Source of the DNA: a bacterium
Lineage (GTDB): Bacteria; Pseudomonadota; Alphaproteobacteria; Sphingomonadales; Sphingomonadaceae
Assembly: GCA_030824575.1 (NCBI GenBank)
Contig: JAVBXL010000020.1
Location: 28,431 to 92,430, forward strand
Direction of reading: 5' to 3'
Length of the DNA: 64,000 bases
The notes below the pieces were generated by a model that was not told the DNA's origin, ran no database searches, and saw only the letters and a list, made by a program, of their open reading frames with translations. This document shows, one piece after another, positions 35,455-45,003 of this stretch; position 1 is the stretch's first letter; the number at the start of each line of letters is the position of its first letter. The translations under genes and the position numbers were made by a program.

Positions 35455-35533
35455 CCGTTCGCCCTGAGCCTGTCGAAGGGCTTTCCTTGCTTTTCAGGAA
35501 GAAGCGGGCCTTCGACAGGCTCCGGCCGAACGG
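35455..35533. repeat. REP-like extragenic palindrome, family 1, copy B
   Basis: Arms CCGTTCGCCCTGAGCCTGTC plus GAAGGGC and its near reverse complement ending GGCCGAACGG. It lies between the co-oriented leuS and lptE genes, so it would be transcribed inside the operon and may act as an attenuator or RNA stabiliser. Confidence 0.9.
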
Positions 35534-35540
35534 CGTTTTG

Positions 35541-38069
35541 TTAGATGACCAGGTTTACCAGCCGATCGGGCACGACAATGATTTTCTTCGGCGTCGCGCC
35601 GTCCAGCGTGCGGATGACATTGGGCGCGGCCAGCGCCAGCCTCTCCAATTCGTCCTTCGCCGTCCCCTTAGGCACGGTGATGGTGTCGCGCAGCTTGCCC
35701 ATCACCTGGCAGGCGATAGTCACTTCATCGTCCACCAACAGCGCCGGATCGACCGGCGGCCAGGCGGCGTCGGCGATTAGGCCTTCTCCATGCATCTCCG
35801 CCCAACCCTCTTCGGCCAGATGCGGCGTCATCGGCGCGACCAGCAGGGCAAGCCCGCGGATCGCGGCGGTGCGCGATGCAGACGGCTTGGCCTTCTCGAT
35901 CGCGTTGACCAGTTCGTAGATTTTGGCGACGGCCTTGTTGAAGCCCAGCGCCTCGATATCCCGCGCGACGCCATCGACGGTCTGGTGCAGCTTGCGGTCG
36001 AGGGACTTGTCCTGCCCCTCGGCCGCGGTGTCATATTCGCCGAACAGCCGCCAGACGCGGTTGACGAAGCGCCACGATCCTTCGATCCCCGCCTCGGTCC
36101 AGGGCAGATCACGTTCCGGCGGGCTGTCGGACAGCATGAACCAGCGCACTGCATCCGCGCCGTACTGGGCGATGATGTCGTCGGGATCGACGACATTCTT
36201 CTTGGACTTGGACATTTTGATGACGCGGCCGACCTCGACCGGCGCAGCGTCGGCGATCAGCGTTGCGCCTTCGGACGTCCGGTCGATCTCACCGGGCGCG
36301 AAATAGACGGGGGGCAGCCCCTCGCCCTGTTCGCGGCTGTACGTCTCATGCGTCACCATGCCCTGCGTGAACAGGCCGGTGAACGGCTCGGCAAAGCCCA
36401 ATTGCCCCATATGCTGGAGCGCCCGGGTCCAGAAGCGGGCGTAGAGGAGATGCAGGATCGCATGTTCCACGCCGCCGATATACTGCCCGACCGGCAGCCA
36501 TTTTTCGACCGTCTCCCGATCGAACGGCTTGTCGTCCGGCTGGCTGGCGAAGCGGATGAAATACCAGCTCGAATCCGCGAACGTGTCCAGTGTGTCGGTT
36601 TCGCGCACCGCCGGCTTGCCGCAGGACGGGCATGTCACATGCTTCCAGGTCGGATGGCGGTCCAGCGGGTTGCCCGGCACGTCGAAGGTGATGTCTTCGG
36701 GCAGGATGACCGGCAATTGATCCTTCGGCACGCCCACCGGGCCGCACGCCTCGCAATGGATCACCGGGATCGGCGTGCCCCAATAACGCTGGCGCGACAC
36801 GCCCCAGTCGCGCAGGCGAAACACGGTCTTGCCCGCGCCCCAGCCTTCCGATTCGGCGCGCGCGATGACGGCGGCCTTCGCCTCGTCCACGCTCATGCCG
36901 TCCAGGAAGCGCGAGTTCACCAACTTGCCGGGGCCGGTATAGGCCTCGTCATGGATCGGCTTATCGGCCTCGCCTTCCGGCGCGACCACGCGCTCTACCG
37001 GCAGCATATATTTGCGCGCGAAGTCGAGGTCGCGCTGGTCATGCGCAGGCACGCCCATGACCGCGCCGGTGCCATAATCCATCAGCACGAAATTGGCGAT
37101 GAAGACGGGCAGATGCCAGTCGGGATCGAACGGATGCGCGACGCTCAGCCCGGTGTCGAAGCCCAGTTTCTCCGCCGTTTCCAGCTCCGCCGCGGTGGTG
37201 CCGCCCGCCTTGCATGTCTCGATGAAGGCGACGGCGTCCGGGTTGGTCGCGGCCACAGCCTGCGCGATCGGATGGTCGGCTGCGATCGCGACGAAGCTTG
37301 CCCCGAAAATCGTGTCGGGGCGGGTCGAATAAACGTCAATCCGGCTGTCGAAAGGGGCCACCGGCTCAAACTTGAATTGCAGGCCGACCGACTTGCCGAT
37401 CCAGTTTTCCTGCATCAGCTTCACCTTGTCCGGCCACTGGTCCAGCGTGGCCAGGCCCGCCACCAGATCGTCGGCGAACTGGGTGATCTTGAGGAACCAC
37501 TGGGACAGTTTGCGCTTCTCGACCAGCGCACCCGACCGCCAGCCGCGCCCGTCGATCACCTGCTCATTGGCCAGCACGGTCATGTCGACCGGGTCCCAAT
37601 TGACCGCCGACTCCTTGCGATAGACTAGGCCCGCTTCCAGCATGTCCAGGAACAGCGCCTGTTCATGGCCATAATAGTCCGGCTCGCAGGTGGCGAGTTC
37701 GCGGCTCCAGTCGATCGCAAAGCCCAGCTTTTTGAGCTGCGCGCGCATGTTGGCGATGTTGGATCGCGTCCATTCGCCCGGATGGACCTTCTTTTCCATC
37801 GCCGCATTTTCGGCGGGCATGCCAAAGGCGTCCCAGCCCATCGGATGCAACACTTCATGCCCGGTCATCCGGCGGAATCGCGCCAGCACGTCGCCCATCG
37901 AGTAATTGCGGACATGACCGATATGGATGCGCCCCGACGGATAGGGGAACATCTCCAGCACATAGCTGCGCGGCTTGGGCGATGCGTCGTCGGCCTTGAA
38001 ACTCTGCCGTTCATCCCAGGTCGCCTGCCAGCGGGCGTCGGCCTCAAGCGGGTTGAAGCGCCTCTGCAT
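35541..38069 (-). CDS. leuS: Leucyl-tRNA synthetase
   Basis: Class I synthetase, 842 residues, the usual bacterial length. HIGH-type motif is in [15 protein letters not shown] (about 43-57) and KMSKS in [15 protein letters not shown] (about 615). The editing domain CP1 (about 225-420) retains the threonine-rich [17 protein letters not shown], needed to hydrolyse mischarged tRNA. A zinc-type Cys pair occurs in HCEACG and TCPSCG. Upstream DUF3576 gene is co-oriented (100-base gap). Downstream lptE follows after repeat B. Confidence 0.97.
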   Translation of the reverse strand: MQRRFNPLEADARWQATWDERQSFKADDASPKPRSYVLEMFPYPSGRIHIGHVRNYSMGDVLARFRRMTGHEVLHPMGWDAFGMPAENAAMEKKVHPGEWTRSNIANMRAQLKKLGFAIDWSRELATCEPDYYGHEQALFLDMLEAGLVYRKESAVNWDPVDMTVLANEQVIDGRGWRSGALVEKRKLSQWFLKITQFADDLVAGLATLDQWPDKVKLMQENWIGKSVGLQFKFEPVAPFDSRIDVYSTRPDTIFGASFVAIAADHPIAQAVAATNPDAVAFIETCKAGGTTAAELETAEKLGFDTGLSVAHPFDPDWHLPVFIANFVLMDYGTGAVMGVPAHDQRDLDFARKYMLPVERVVAPEGEADKPIHDEAYTGPGKLVNSRFLDGMSVDEAKAAVIARAESEGWGAGKTVFRLRDWGVSRQRYWGTPIPVIHCEACGPVGVPKDQLPVILPEDITFDVPGNPLDRHPTWKHVTCPSCGKPAVRETDTLDTFADSSWYFIRFASQPDDKPFDRETVEKWLPVGQYIGGVEHAILHLLYARFWTRALQHMGQLGFAEPFTGLFTQGMVTHETYSREQGEGLPPVYFAPGEIDRTSEGATLIADAAPVEVGRVIKMSKSKKNVVDPDDIIAQYGADAVRWFMLSDSPPERDLPWTEAGIEGSWRFVNRVWRLFGEYDTAAEGQDKSLDRKLHQTVDGVARDIEALGFNKAVAKIYELVNAIEKAKPSASRTAAIRGLALLVAPMTPHLAEEGWAEMHGEGLIADAAWPPVDPALLVDDEVTIACQVMGKLRDTITVPKGTAKDELERLALAAPNVIRTLDGATPKKIIVVPDRLVNLVI

Positions 38070-38169
38070 GTCATGTCCTTACAAATGCGATCGGGCTGGG
38101 CCTTTCCAAGCCCAGCCCCGATAGATCAGAAAATACGGGCGTCGCGCCAGCGCCGCCCAAAGCGCGGTG

Positions 38170-38616
38170 TCAGCCGATCGCCGTGCGGCGCAGGTCGCGC
38201 GCCTTGGTCAGGATCACTTCCTCCAGCTTCTGCACGGTAGCCGCAGCGACCGGGGCATCGACCCACTGGCCGCCCTGATTCACCTGGCGGCTGGCCGCGA
38301 CGCGCAGGGCGTCGGCGCGCAGATCCTGGTCCAGAATCGACACGGTCAGCTTCATCCGTTCATTGGGGCTGTTGGGATTGGAATACCAGTCGGTGACGAT
38401 CACGCCGCCGTTCGAATCGGTCTGCACCATCGGCATGAAGGACAGCGTGTCCAGCGATGCGCGCCACAGATAGGCGTTGACGCCGATCGTCGTGACCTTC
38501 GATGCGGCAAGGTCGGCCTTGGGCCGGTCCTTGGCACCGCCGCCACAGGCAGCCAGCGGAAGGAGCGCGGCCAGCAGCAGGCCGGCGGTTGCAGAGGCGG
38601 GAAGGCGGCGGACCAT
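38170..38616 (-). CDS. DUF3576 lipoprotein
   Basis: 148-residue protein of the DUF3576 family, conserved in alphaproteobacteria just upstream of leuS. The lipobox is LLPLAACGGG (Cys about 24). The mature part contains TIGVNAYLWRASLDTLSFMP, GGVIVTDWYSNPNSPNERMK and LRADALRVAASRQV. It is probably an envelope lipoprotein with a single alpha/beta domain; the molecular function is unknown. The conserved place beside leuS-lptE hints at an outer-membrane role (inference). Confidence 0.88.
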   Translation of the reverse strand: MVRRLPASATAGLLLAALLPLAACGGGAKDRPKADLAASKVTTIGVNAYLWRASLDTLSFMPMVQTDSNGGVIVTDWYSNPNSPNERMKLTVSILDQDLRADALRVAASRQVNQGGQWVDAPVAAATVQKLEEVILTKARDLRRTAIG

Positions 38617-38848
38617 CAGGCATGTCCTAGCATGAAAAAGACGAAAAACTGACCGCTTCTATAGTGGCCGTGCGGCGTGGGGCAAGGGGGCGTGACGGTG
38701 CGCGCGACGGACGGCGCGGTGACGGACGATGGTAACGCTCCCGTTCCAGGGACTCCGGCCTGTGTGTTCCATGCAACAGCTCAGACAAAAAGGCGTTCTG
38801 CCCCTAGTCAGTGGAGGCTTTGCGAGTGTAGAGCGTTACGCAAGATAT

Positions 38849-39613
38849 ATGAACGGGGACAAGAATCGGGTCATGCGTGTGAATAGGGGATATTTGGCAG
38901 GAACGGGCGCGGCGCTGGCCGTCGCTGGCTTCATGCTGTCTCCCGCGTTCGGTGCGGCGACTGATTTCATGCGGCTGCGCACGCAAGCGCCTGTCTCGCT
39001 TGGCGGGATGGGCAGCATTTCCTCCTTCACCCCCACGATCAAGGATCCGCGCCTCGCCGCGGCCTACGCCAAGATGGTGGCCTCGGCCAGTCGACAGGGT
39101 TTCCGTTTCACGCCGACCAGTGGTTCGCTGAGCGGCCAGCGTTCGGTGACCGTGATGGTCCGGGCCGCTGGCGGTGCCGATCAGGTGGCCGTGAACCGCA
39201 CCATCGATGCGATCGATATCAAGCCTGTCGCCTTCAGCCTGAACGGCGCGCACAACTGGCGCAAATTCGCCCTGCCCGATTCGGTCGGCCGCAAGGCGCT
39301 GGACCCGGTGCCGGTCGAAACGATGGTGGACGCCAAGAATTTCTCGCTGGATGACGGCAAGAAGGATCGGTTCAGCACCAAGATGATGCTGGAAAATCGT
39401 CGCGAATCCGGCGTGGCGGCAGCGACCGTGCGCAATCCGTCGGTGGACAAGGATTATTCGCTGGATCTGGCGGGTTCCTATTCGTTGACCCGCAACCTCA
39501 ACGTCACCGCCGGTGTGCGCTATAATAATAGCGTAGCGGGTCGCACGACGCCGATGACCGACGAGCGGCAGGACAGCCAGGCCGTCTATCTGGGCACTAT
39601 CTTCAAATTCTGA
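38849..39613 (+). CDS. Putative outer-membrane beta protein, unknown family
   Basis: About 254 residues. A signal-like N-terminus (VNRGYLAGTGAALAVAGFML, cleavage near AFGAA) is followed by a soluble-looking part and then alternating polar/hydrophobic strands (YSLDLAGSYSLTRNLNVTAG, VRYNNS) ending AVYLGTIFKF, a C-terminal aromatic typical of outer-membrane proteins. The start is uncertain: ATG 38849 (used) or 38873, neither with a good ribosome binding site. I recognise no named family. It stands alone with 232 bases upstream that show no clear element. Confidence 0.7.
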   Translation: MNGDKNRVMRVNRGYLAGTGAALAVAGFMLSPAFGAATDFMRLRTQAPVSLGGMGSISSFTPTIKDPRLAAAYAKMVASASRQGFRFTPTSGSLSGQRSVTVMVRAAGGADQVAVNRTIDAIDIKPVAFSLNGAHNWRKFALPDSVGRKALDPVPVETMVDAKNFSLDDGKKDRFSTKMMLENRRESGVAAATVRNPSVDKDYSLDLAGSYSLTRNLNVTAGVRYNNSVAGRTTPMTDERQDSQAVYLGTIFKF

Positions 39614-39718
39614 TGCATTGATGGCGTAGCCGTCGGCCAATCGCGAACCCTATGACAGCGCATAGTCATGTGCGCTGCTCTGTCAGCTGTTCCACGGTAA
39701 ATATGCGCGATGGAGAAC

Positions 39719-39789
39719 GCCGTGCTCGCGCGCAGGCGGCAGCCCAGTTCCGCCGTTTCAATGAAAAGCCCGCCTACGGGAAGGATTCC
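39719..39789. repeat. Degenerate extragenic palindrome, family 2, copy F
   Basis: CGTGCTCGCGCGCAGGCGGC then AGCCCAGTTC on the left and CCCGCCTACGGGAAGGATTC on the right resemble the family-2 arms at 12807 and 62987, with several mismatches. It lies between the putative outer-membrane protein and the hydroxyacid dehydrogenase. Confidence 0.55.
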
Positions 39790-39792
39790 GCC

Positions 39793-40746
39793 CTAAACCG
39801 AATCCGGCACCGGCGACGGCAGCGCCGCCCCGCTGAAATAAGCGCGCAGATTGGCCAGCACCATCGCCGCCATCCGCGCCACCGCCGCATCGGTCGCGCC
39901 GCCGGTGTGCGGGGTCAGCACGCAGTTGGGCACATCGGCCCAGCGCGCGGCATCGGTCGGTTCCTGCGCGAACACATCTAGCGCCGCGCCACCCAGCCGG
40001 CCATCCTGCAACGCGGCGATCAGCGCGTCTTCGTCCACCAACTGCCCGCGCGCCACATTGACCAGCAGGCCGCCCGGCCCCAGCGCATCGATCGCCGCCG
40101 AATCGATCATCCCGCGATTCGTCTCATCCGCCCTGGCCGCGACGATCAGCATGTCGCTATCCTGCGCCAGCGCGATCAGGCTGTCGGCGCGCGGCCATGC
40201 CAGGGCCGGCTTGGGGCGCGGCCCCCACCAGCCTACCTGCATCCGCATCACGTCGGCCCGTCGTGCCATGGCGATGCCGATCGCGCCCATGCCTACTATC
40301 CCCAGTCGCGCGCCGGCCAGCGACCGGGTGATGGTCTTGGCTCCCGCCACCCACGCGCCGGCGCGCAACTGCCGGTCGCCGGAAACGATCTGCCGCCGAT
40401 GCGCCAGGATCAGGCCGATCGCATGGTCGGCGACATCCTCCGCATTGGCGTCGCCTGCATGGGTCACGGCGATGCCGCGCGCCCGCGCCCGCGCGAGGTC
40501 GATCCCGTCATACCCGACGGTGAAGCAGGCGATCAGGCCAAGCTGCGGCATCGCCTCCAGCAACGCGGGGTCGAGTTGGAACTCGCCCGCCGTCACGATC
40601 GCCCGTGCCTCGGCAATCCGCGCGCGCCCGGCCTCCTCCCACAAAGGCAGCGCCGCATAGTCCGTCGCCAGCAAGCCCAGCAAAGGCGCCAGATGCGGCT
40701 GGGCGATGAGGATGACGGGCGGGACGACCGGGCGCGCGTTGCTCAT
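39793..40746 (-). CDS. D-2-hydroxyacid dehydrogenase family protein
   Basis: 317-residue NAD(P)-dependent oxidoreductase. The Rossmann motif is LGIVGMGAIGIAMARRADVM (about 143-162). The catalytic triad pattern is complete: Arg in VNVARGQLVDEDAL, Glu in VFAQEPTDA and His in LTPHTGGATD. Substrates could be glyoxylate, hydroxypyruvate or a related 2-oxoacid. It overlaps the upstream PLP enzyme by four bases. That enzyme family can release 2-oxobutyrate, which this protein might reduce (inference). Confidence 0.9.
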   Translation of the reverse strand: MSNARPVVPPVILIAQPHLAPLLGLLATDYAALPLWEEAGRARIAEARAIVTAGEFQLDPALLEAMPQLGLIACFTVGYDGIDLARARARGIAVTHAGDANAEDVADHAIGLILAHRRQIVSGDRQLRAGAWVAGAKTITRSLAGARLGIVGMGAIGIAMARRADVMRMQVGWWGPRPKPALAWPRADSLIALAQDSDMLIVAARADETNRGMIDSAAIDALGPGGLLVNVARGQLVDEDALIAALQDGRLGGAALDVFAQEPTDAARWADVPNCVLTPHTGGATDAAVARMAAMVLANLRAYFSGAALPSPVPDSV

Positions 40747-42083
40747 CCGATCTGCCGCAACGCCTGGGTGAAATCGGCGATCAGATCATCTGCATCTTCG
40801 CAGCCGATCGAGATGCGCACCATATTATCGCCGATGCCCAACGCCTTTTTGCGTTCGGCCGGCACGGACAGATGGGTCATCGCGGCGGGATGGCTGGCCA
40901 GCGTCTCGGTCCCGCCCAGGCTGACCGCCAGCTTGGCGATCTTCAGCGCGTCAAGGAAGGCGAACGCCTCCGCCTCCCCGCCCTTCAGGTAGAGGGAGAA
41001 GGTCGATCCCGCGCCGGTGCAATGGCGGCGATAGATATCGGCCTGCCGCTCGGTTTCGGGGAATCCCAGATAGACGACTTTCTCCACCTGCGGCTGGTCC
41101 TTGAGCCAGGTGCAGACCGTCTCCGCATTCTCGCCCGCCCGGCTCATCCGCAACTCCAGCGTTTCCAGCGACCGTAGCAGCATCCAGGCGCTATGAGGGT
41201 CGAGGATCGTGCCGATCGTGTTACGCATCAGCCGGATGGTGGTGATCAGCGCATTGGACCCCAACACCCCGCCCGCGACCAGATCGCTATGGCCGCCGGC
41301 ATATTTGGTCAGGCTGTAGATGACCAGGTCCGCGCCATGGGCCAGGGGCTTCAGCCACAACGGTCCCAGAAACGTATTGTCGATGGCGATTGGCGGGACA
41401 TGGTCCGCGCCGGCGAACAGCGAGTCGCGCTGCGCGACAACCGCCTCCACATCGACCAGCACGTTGGTCGGATTGGCCGGGCTTTCCAGATAGAGCAGGG
41501 CGACGCGGCCCAGCCCCTTGGCCTTTTCGATCACCGCGCGAATTTCTTCGGGGGTCGCGCCGGCCGGGAAATCGAGCCATTGCACCCCGAACTTGCCCAA
41601 TATGCGTCCGATCAGCGATTCGGTCGCGGCATAGAGCGGCGCTGAATGGACGATCACGTCGCCCGGCTGGACCAGCGCCAGCAGGGTGGTGGCGATGGCC
41701 GACATGCCGCTGGAAAAGAGCAGCGCATCCTCCGCCTCCTCCCACACCGACAGCCGATCCTCGCAAATCTCCTGATTGGGGCCGTTGAAGCGGGAATAGA
41801 CCAGCCCTTCTGATCCGCCGGGCCGGATGCCAGTCACGCCTTCGAAATGGCGCTTGCCCGCGGCGGCGCTTTCGAAGGCGAAGGTGGAGGTGAGGAAGAT
41901 GGGCGGCTTGAGCGACCCTTCCGACAGGGTCGGGTCATAACCATGGCCCATCATCAGTGTGGCGGGCTTCAGCTTACGGCCGTCAATCTCCATGATCGGC
42001 GCCTTGGGGCGACGGCGGTTGCCTGGGGCTTCCACCCCGGTCAGGTCGGCTTCGGACAGTTTAGGGGGCGTTTCGCCGGTCAT
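40743..42083 (-). CDS. Cystathionine gamma-synthase family PLP enzyme
   Basis: 446-residue Cys/Met-metabolism PLP enzyme, longer than MetB (about 385) because of an N-terminal extension containing KPATLMMGHGYDPTLSEGSL. Hallmarks are YSRFNGPNQEICEDRLSVWE, FSSGMSAIATTLLALVQPGD, the cofactor Asp in PIAIDNTFLGPLW and the PLP lysine in YSLTKYAGGHSDLVAGG. The reaction (gamma-synthase, gamma-lyase or sulfhydrylase) cannot be fixed from sequence alone. It is the first gene of a pair with the hydroxyacid dehydrogenase. Confidence 0.88.
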   Translation of the reverse strand: MTGETPPKLSEADLTGVEAPGNRRRPKAPIMEIDGRKLKPATLMMGHGYDPTLSEGSLKPPIFLTSTFAFESAAAGKRHFEGVTGIRPGGSEGLVYSRFNGPNQEICEDRLSVWEEAEDALLFSSGMSAIATTLLALVQPGDVIVHSAPLYAATESLIGRILGKFGVQWLDFPAGATPEEIRAVIEKAKGLGRVALLYLESPANPTNVLVDVEAVVAQRDSLFAGADHVPPIAIDNTFLGPLWLKPLAHGADLVIYSLTKYAGGHSDLVAGGVLGSNALITTIRLMRNTIGTILDPHSAWMLLRSLETLELRMSRAGENAETVCTWLKDQPQVEKVVYLGFPETERQADIYRRHCTGAGSTFSLYLKGGEAEAFAFLDALKIAKLAVSLGGTETLASHPAAMTHLSVPAERKKALGIGDNMVRISIGCEDADDLIADFTQALRQIG

Positions 42084-42224
42084 ATCGTTTCTCCTGCTGC
42101 GGCGGCGTTTGATGCGCCACTGTCATGGGCAGGAGTGTAACGCACGGCGGTAGCGGAGAGCCAGAGGGGCGCGTAAGATTATTTCTCGCCGCTATATGAT
42201 TATTCCCACGGTTGGCCGCAGAAC

Positions 42225-42422
42225 TCAGGCGACCAGCCCTTCCTCGACCTCCACATCGACCGGCGCCTGATCCTGCCCCACCGGATTGTGCGGAATGCAA
42301 AAACGACCGACCTGCAAAGTCTCGGCATAAAAGCCCCACCATTGCGTCCAGAACGCGGCAGGCATGAACCAGATGTCGAAAAAGACGTCCGGCATTGGCT
42401 GGGTGCTGAGTTTCTCGGTCAT
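42225..42422 (-). CDS. Small aromatic-rich hypothetical protein (65 aa)
   Basis: 65-residue protein preceded by GGAGAG five bases before the ATG at 42422 (a GTG two codons earlier is possible). The core VFFDIWFMPAAFWTQWWGFY has seven Phe/Tyr and three Trp, and the C-terminus is acidic (APVDVEVEEGLVA). It could be a short amphipathic or membrane-surface helix. I recognise no family. It is divergent from the helicase gene with 79 bases between starts. No gene precedes it in its direction within 140 bases. Confidence 0.6.
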   Translation of the reverse strand: MTEKLSTQPMPDVFFDIWFMPAAFWTQWWGFYAETLQVGRFCIPHNPVGQDQAPVDVEVEEGLVA

Positions 42423-42501
42423 GGCCACTCTCCATGCGCTGTGCCGCGCGACACCCTATCCGATCCCCTATGGAGCTGCGCGGTTCGGAAGGAAGATGCG
42501 T

Positions 42502-45000
42502 ATGTCTATCATGGCCGCAACGCCATGGCAAAGCGCAGACGGTGACAGCGGCACCATGGCCCCCTACATCTCCACTATGCCGCTTGCCCTTCCCGCCATT
42601 GTCGAAAGCTGGTTTGCGTCGCGCGGCTGGCGGCCGCGACGGCACCAGATGGATATGCTGGCGGCGGCGGCGCGGGGCGATCATGCCTTGCTGGTCGCGC
42701 CGACCGGAGCGGGCAAGACGCTGGCGGGTTTCCTGCCGACCCTCTCCGATCTGATCGCCCATCCGACCGACCGGTTGCACACCCTCTATGTCTCGCCCCT
42801 GAAGGCGCTGGCGGTCGATGTCCGCCGCAACCTGCTGACCCCGATCGAGGAGATGGGCCTACCGATCAGCGTCGAGACACGGACTGGCGACACCCCATCC
42901 GATCGCAAGGCGCGCCAGCGGGTGCGCCCGCCGCAAATATTGCTGACCACGCCCGAATCGCTGTCGCTGCTGCTCAGCTATCCCGACGCCGCTTTGCTCT
43001 TCTCGGACCTGCGGACCGTGATTGTCGATGAGGTCCACGCCTTCGCCACGCAGAAGCGCGGCGACCTGCTCAACCTGTCGATGGCGCGGTTGCAGGCGAT
43101 CAATCCCGCGCTGCGGCGCGTCGCCCTGTCCGCGACGGTCGCCGATGTCGATGCCTATCGCGCCTGGCTCGCGCCCGATGGCGACATCGACACCGTGATC
43201 CCGGTGCTGGGCGAAGCGGGGGCGGAGCCGAATGTCGCCATCCTGATCCCCGAAGGCCGCGTCCCCTGGTCCGGCCATTCGGGCAAATATGCCGCGAAAC
43301 AGGTGATGGCGGAGATTGAGGCGCGGCAGACCACGCTGGTCTTTTGCAACACCCGCGGCCTGGCTGAACTCATCTTTCAGGAACTCTGGTCCGCCAACGA
43401 CGCGAACCTGCCGATCGCCATCCACCATGGCAGCCTGTCGATCGAGGCGCGGCGCAAGGTCGAATCGGCGATGGCGGCGGGCAAGTTGCGCGCGCTGGTC
43501 GCGACGGCCAGCCTCGACCTTGGCGTCGATTGGGGCAATGTCGATTGCGTGATCCAGATGGGCGCGCCCAAGGGGTCATCGCGCCTGCTCCAGCGCATCG
43601 GCCGCGCCAATCACCGGCTCGACATGGCCAGCGAGGCGATAGTGATCCCCGGCAACCGCTTCGAATATCTGGAGGCGCGCGCCGCTCTCGACGCCGTCGA
43701 GGCGGGGGAGCGCGACGCCGATGATTTCCGCGTCGGCAGCTTGGACGTGCTGGCCCAGCATGTCATGGGCCTGGCCTGCGCCGGGCCGTTCCGGGCGGAG
43801 GAACTGCTGGAGGAAGTGCGATCCGCCACGCCCTATAGCGGCCTGACCGCCGAAGCATTCGACCATGTGCTGCACTTTATCGAGGGCGGCGGCTATGCCC
43901 TGCGCGCCTATGACCGGTTCAAACGCCTGACGCAGGACGTTGATGGCCAAGGCAATGTGCTTTGGCGCGTCTCCCACCCCCGGTTCATCCAGCAGCATCG
44001 CCTGAACGCCGGCATCATCGTCGATCAACCGGCGCTGGCCGTGCGCTTCGCCAATGGGCGTAAGCTGGGCACGGTGGAGGAAGGCTTCGCTGCCCAACTC
44101 CGCCCCGGCGACAGTTTCTTCTTTTCCGGCATGGCGCTGGAAGTGGTACGGATGGACACATCCGACCTCACCGTCCGGGCGACATCGAAACAGGCGCGCA
44201 TCCCGAGTTGGGGCGGATCACGCATGGCCATGTCCACCCGTCTCGCGGACCGGGTGCGGCATTTCCTGGCCGAACCGCAGGAGTGGCACCGCTTCCCGCC
44301 CGATGTGCGCGAATGGCTGGAGATGCAGAAACTGCGCTCCGCTTTGCCCCAGCCCGGCCAACTGCTGATCGAGACCTTCCCGCATGAAGGGCGCCATTAT
44401 CTCGTCTGTTATAGTTTCGAGGGCTGGAACGCGCACCAGTCGCTCGGCATGTTGCTCACCCGGCGGATGGAGAGCCAGGGGTTGATGCCTTTGGGGTTCG
44501 TCGCCAACGACTATGCGCTGGCGGTCTATGGCCTGAAACCGATTACCGACCCGCAAAGCCTGTTTTCCGCCGATATTCTCGATCATGAATTTATCGACTG
44601 GGTCGAACAGTCGAGCCTCTTGAAGCGCGCCTTCCGCGACGTCGCGGTGATTGCCGGCCTGATCGAGCGCCAGCATCCCGGCAAGCGCAAGACCGGGCGG
44701 CAGGTCACTTTTTCGACCGACCTCATCTACGACGTGCTGCGCAAATATCAGCCCGACCATCTGCTGCTGAAGGCTGCCTGGGCCGATGCGCGCGCGCGGA
44801 TGACCGATGTCGGGCGGCTGGGCGACCTGATCGATCGCGCCGCGACGACGATGCTGCATGTGACACTGGAGCGGGTAAGTCCGCTCGCCGTGCCGGTGTT
44901 GATCCTGATCGGCCGCGAGCATGTGGCGCAGACGGCCGCGGAAGACGCGCTGTTGATGGAGGCCGAAGCGCTGGTCGCCGAAGCGATGCGCGCGGACTGA
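42502..45000 (+). CDS. Ligase-associated DEXH-box DNA damage helicase (Lhr type)
   Basis: 832-residue superfamily 2 helicase of the Lhr group, the 'ligase-associated DNA damage response' type. Motif I is APTGAGKTLAGF, motif II VDEVHAF, motif III ALSATVADVD and motif VI QRIGRANHR. The C-terminal Lhr winged-helix and DUF4145-like parts follow (about 430-832). Several Met codons are in frame. 42502 is chosen because GGAAGGA lies about eight bases upstream; 42556 and 42577 are alternatives. Its usual partner pdeM is at 7824. It converges on the DJ-1 gene with a 3-base gap. Confidence 0.93.
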   Translation: MSIMAATPWQSADGDSGTMAPYISTMPLALPAIVESWFASRGWRPRRHQMDMLAAAARGDHALLVAPTGAGKTLAGFLPTLSDLIAHPTDRLHTLYVSPLKALAVDVRRNLLTPIEEMGLPISVETRTGDTPSDRKARQRVRPPQILLTTPESLSLLLSYPDAALLFSDLRTVIVDEVHAFATQKRGDLLNLSMARLQAINPALRRVALSATVADVDAYRAWLAPDGDIDTVIPVLGEAGAEPNVAILIPEGRVPWSGHSGKYAAKQVMAEIEARQTTLVFCNTRGLAELIFQELWSANDANLPIAIHHGSLSIEARRKVESAMAAGKLRALVATASLDLGVDWGNVDCVIQMGAPKGSSRLLQRIGRANHRLDMASEAIVIPGNRFEYLEARAALDAVEAGERDADDFRVGSLDVLAQHVMGLACAGPFRAEELLEEVRSATPYSGLTAEAFDHVLHFIEGGGYALRAYDRFKRLTQDVDGQGNVLWRVSHPRFIQQHRLNAGIIVDQPALAVRFANGRKLGTVEEGFAAQLRPGDSFFFSGMALEVVRMDTSDLTVRATSKQARIPSWGGSRMAMSTRLADRVRHFLAEPQEWHRFPPDVREWLEMQKLRSALPQPGQLLIETFPHEGRHYLVCYSFEGWNAHQSLGMLLTRRMESQGLMPLGFVANDYALAVYGLKPITDPQSLFSADILDHEFIDWVEQSSLLKRAFRDVAVIAGLIERQHPGKRKTGRQVTFSTDLIYDVLRKYQPDHLLLKAAWADARARMTDVGRLGDLIDRAATTMLHVTLERVSPLAVPVLILIGREHVAQTAAEDALLMEAEALVAEAMRAD

Positions 45001-45003
45001 CCC

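Noticed and set aside
39689..39704. parS-like TGTTCCACGGTAAATA
   Set aside because: Only the left half matches; the right arm is not symmetric.
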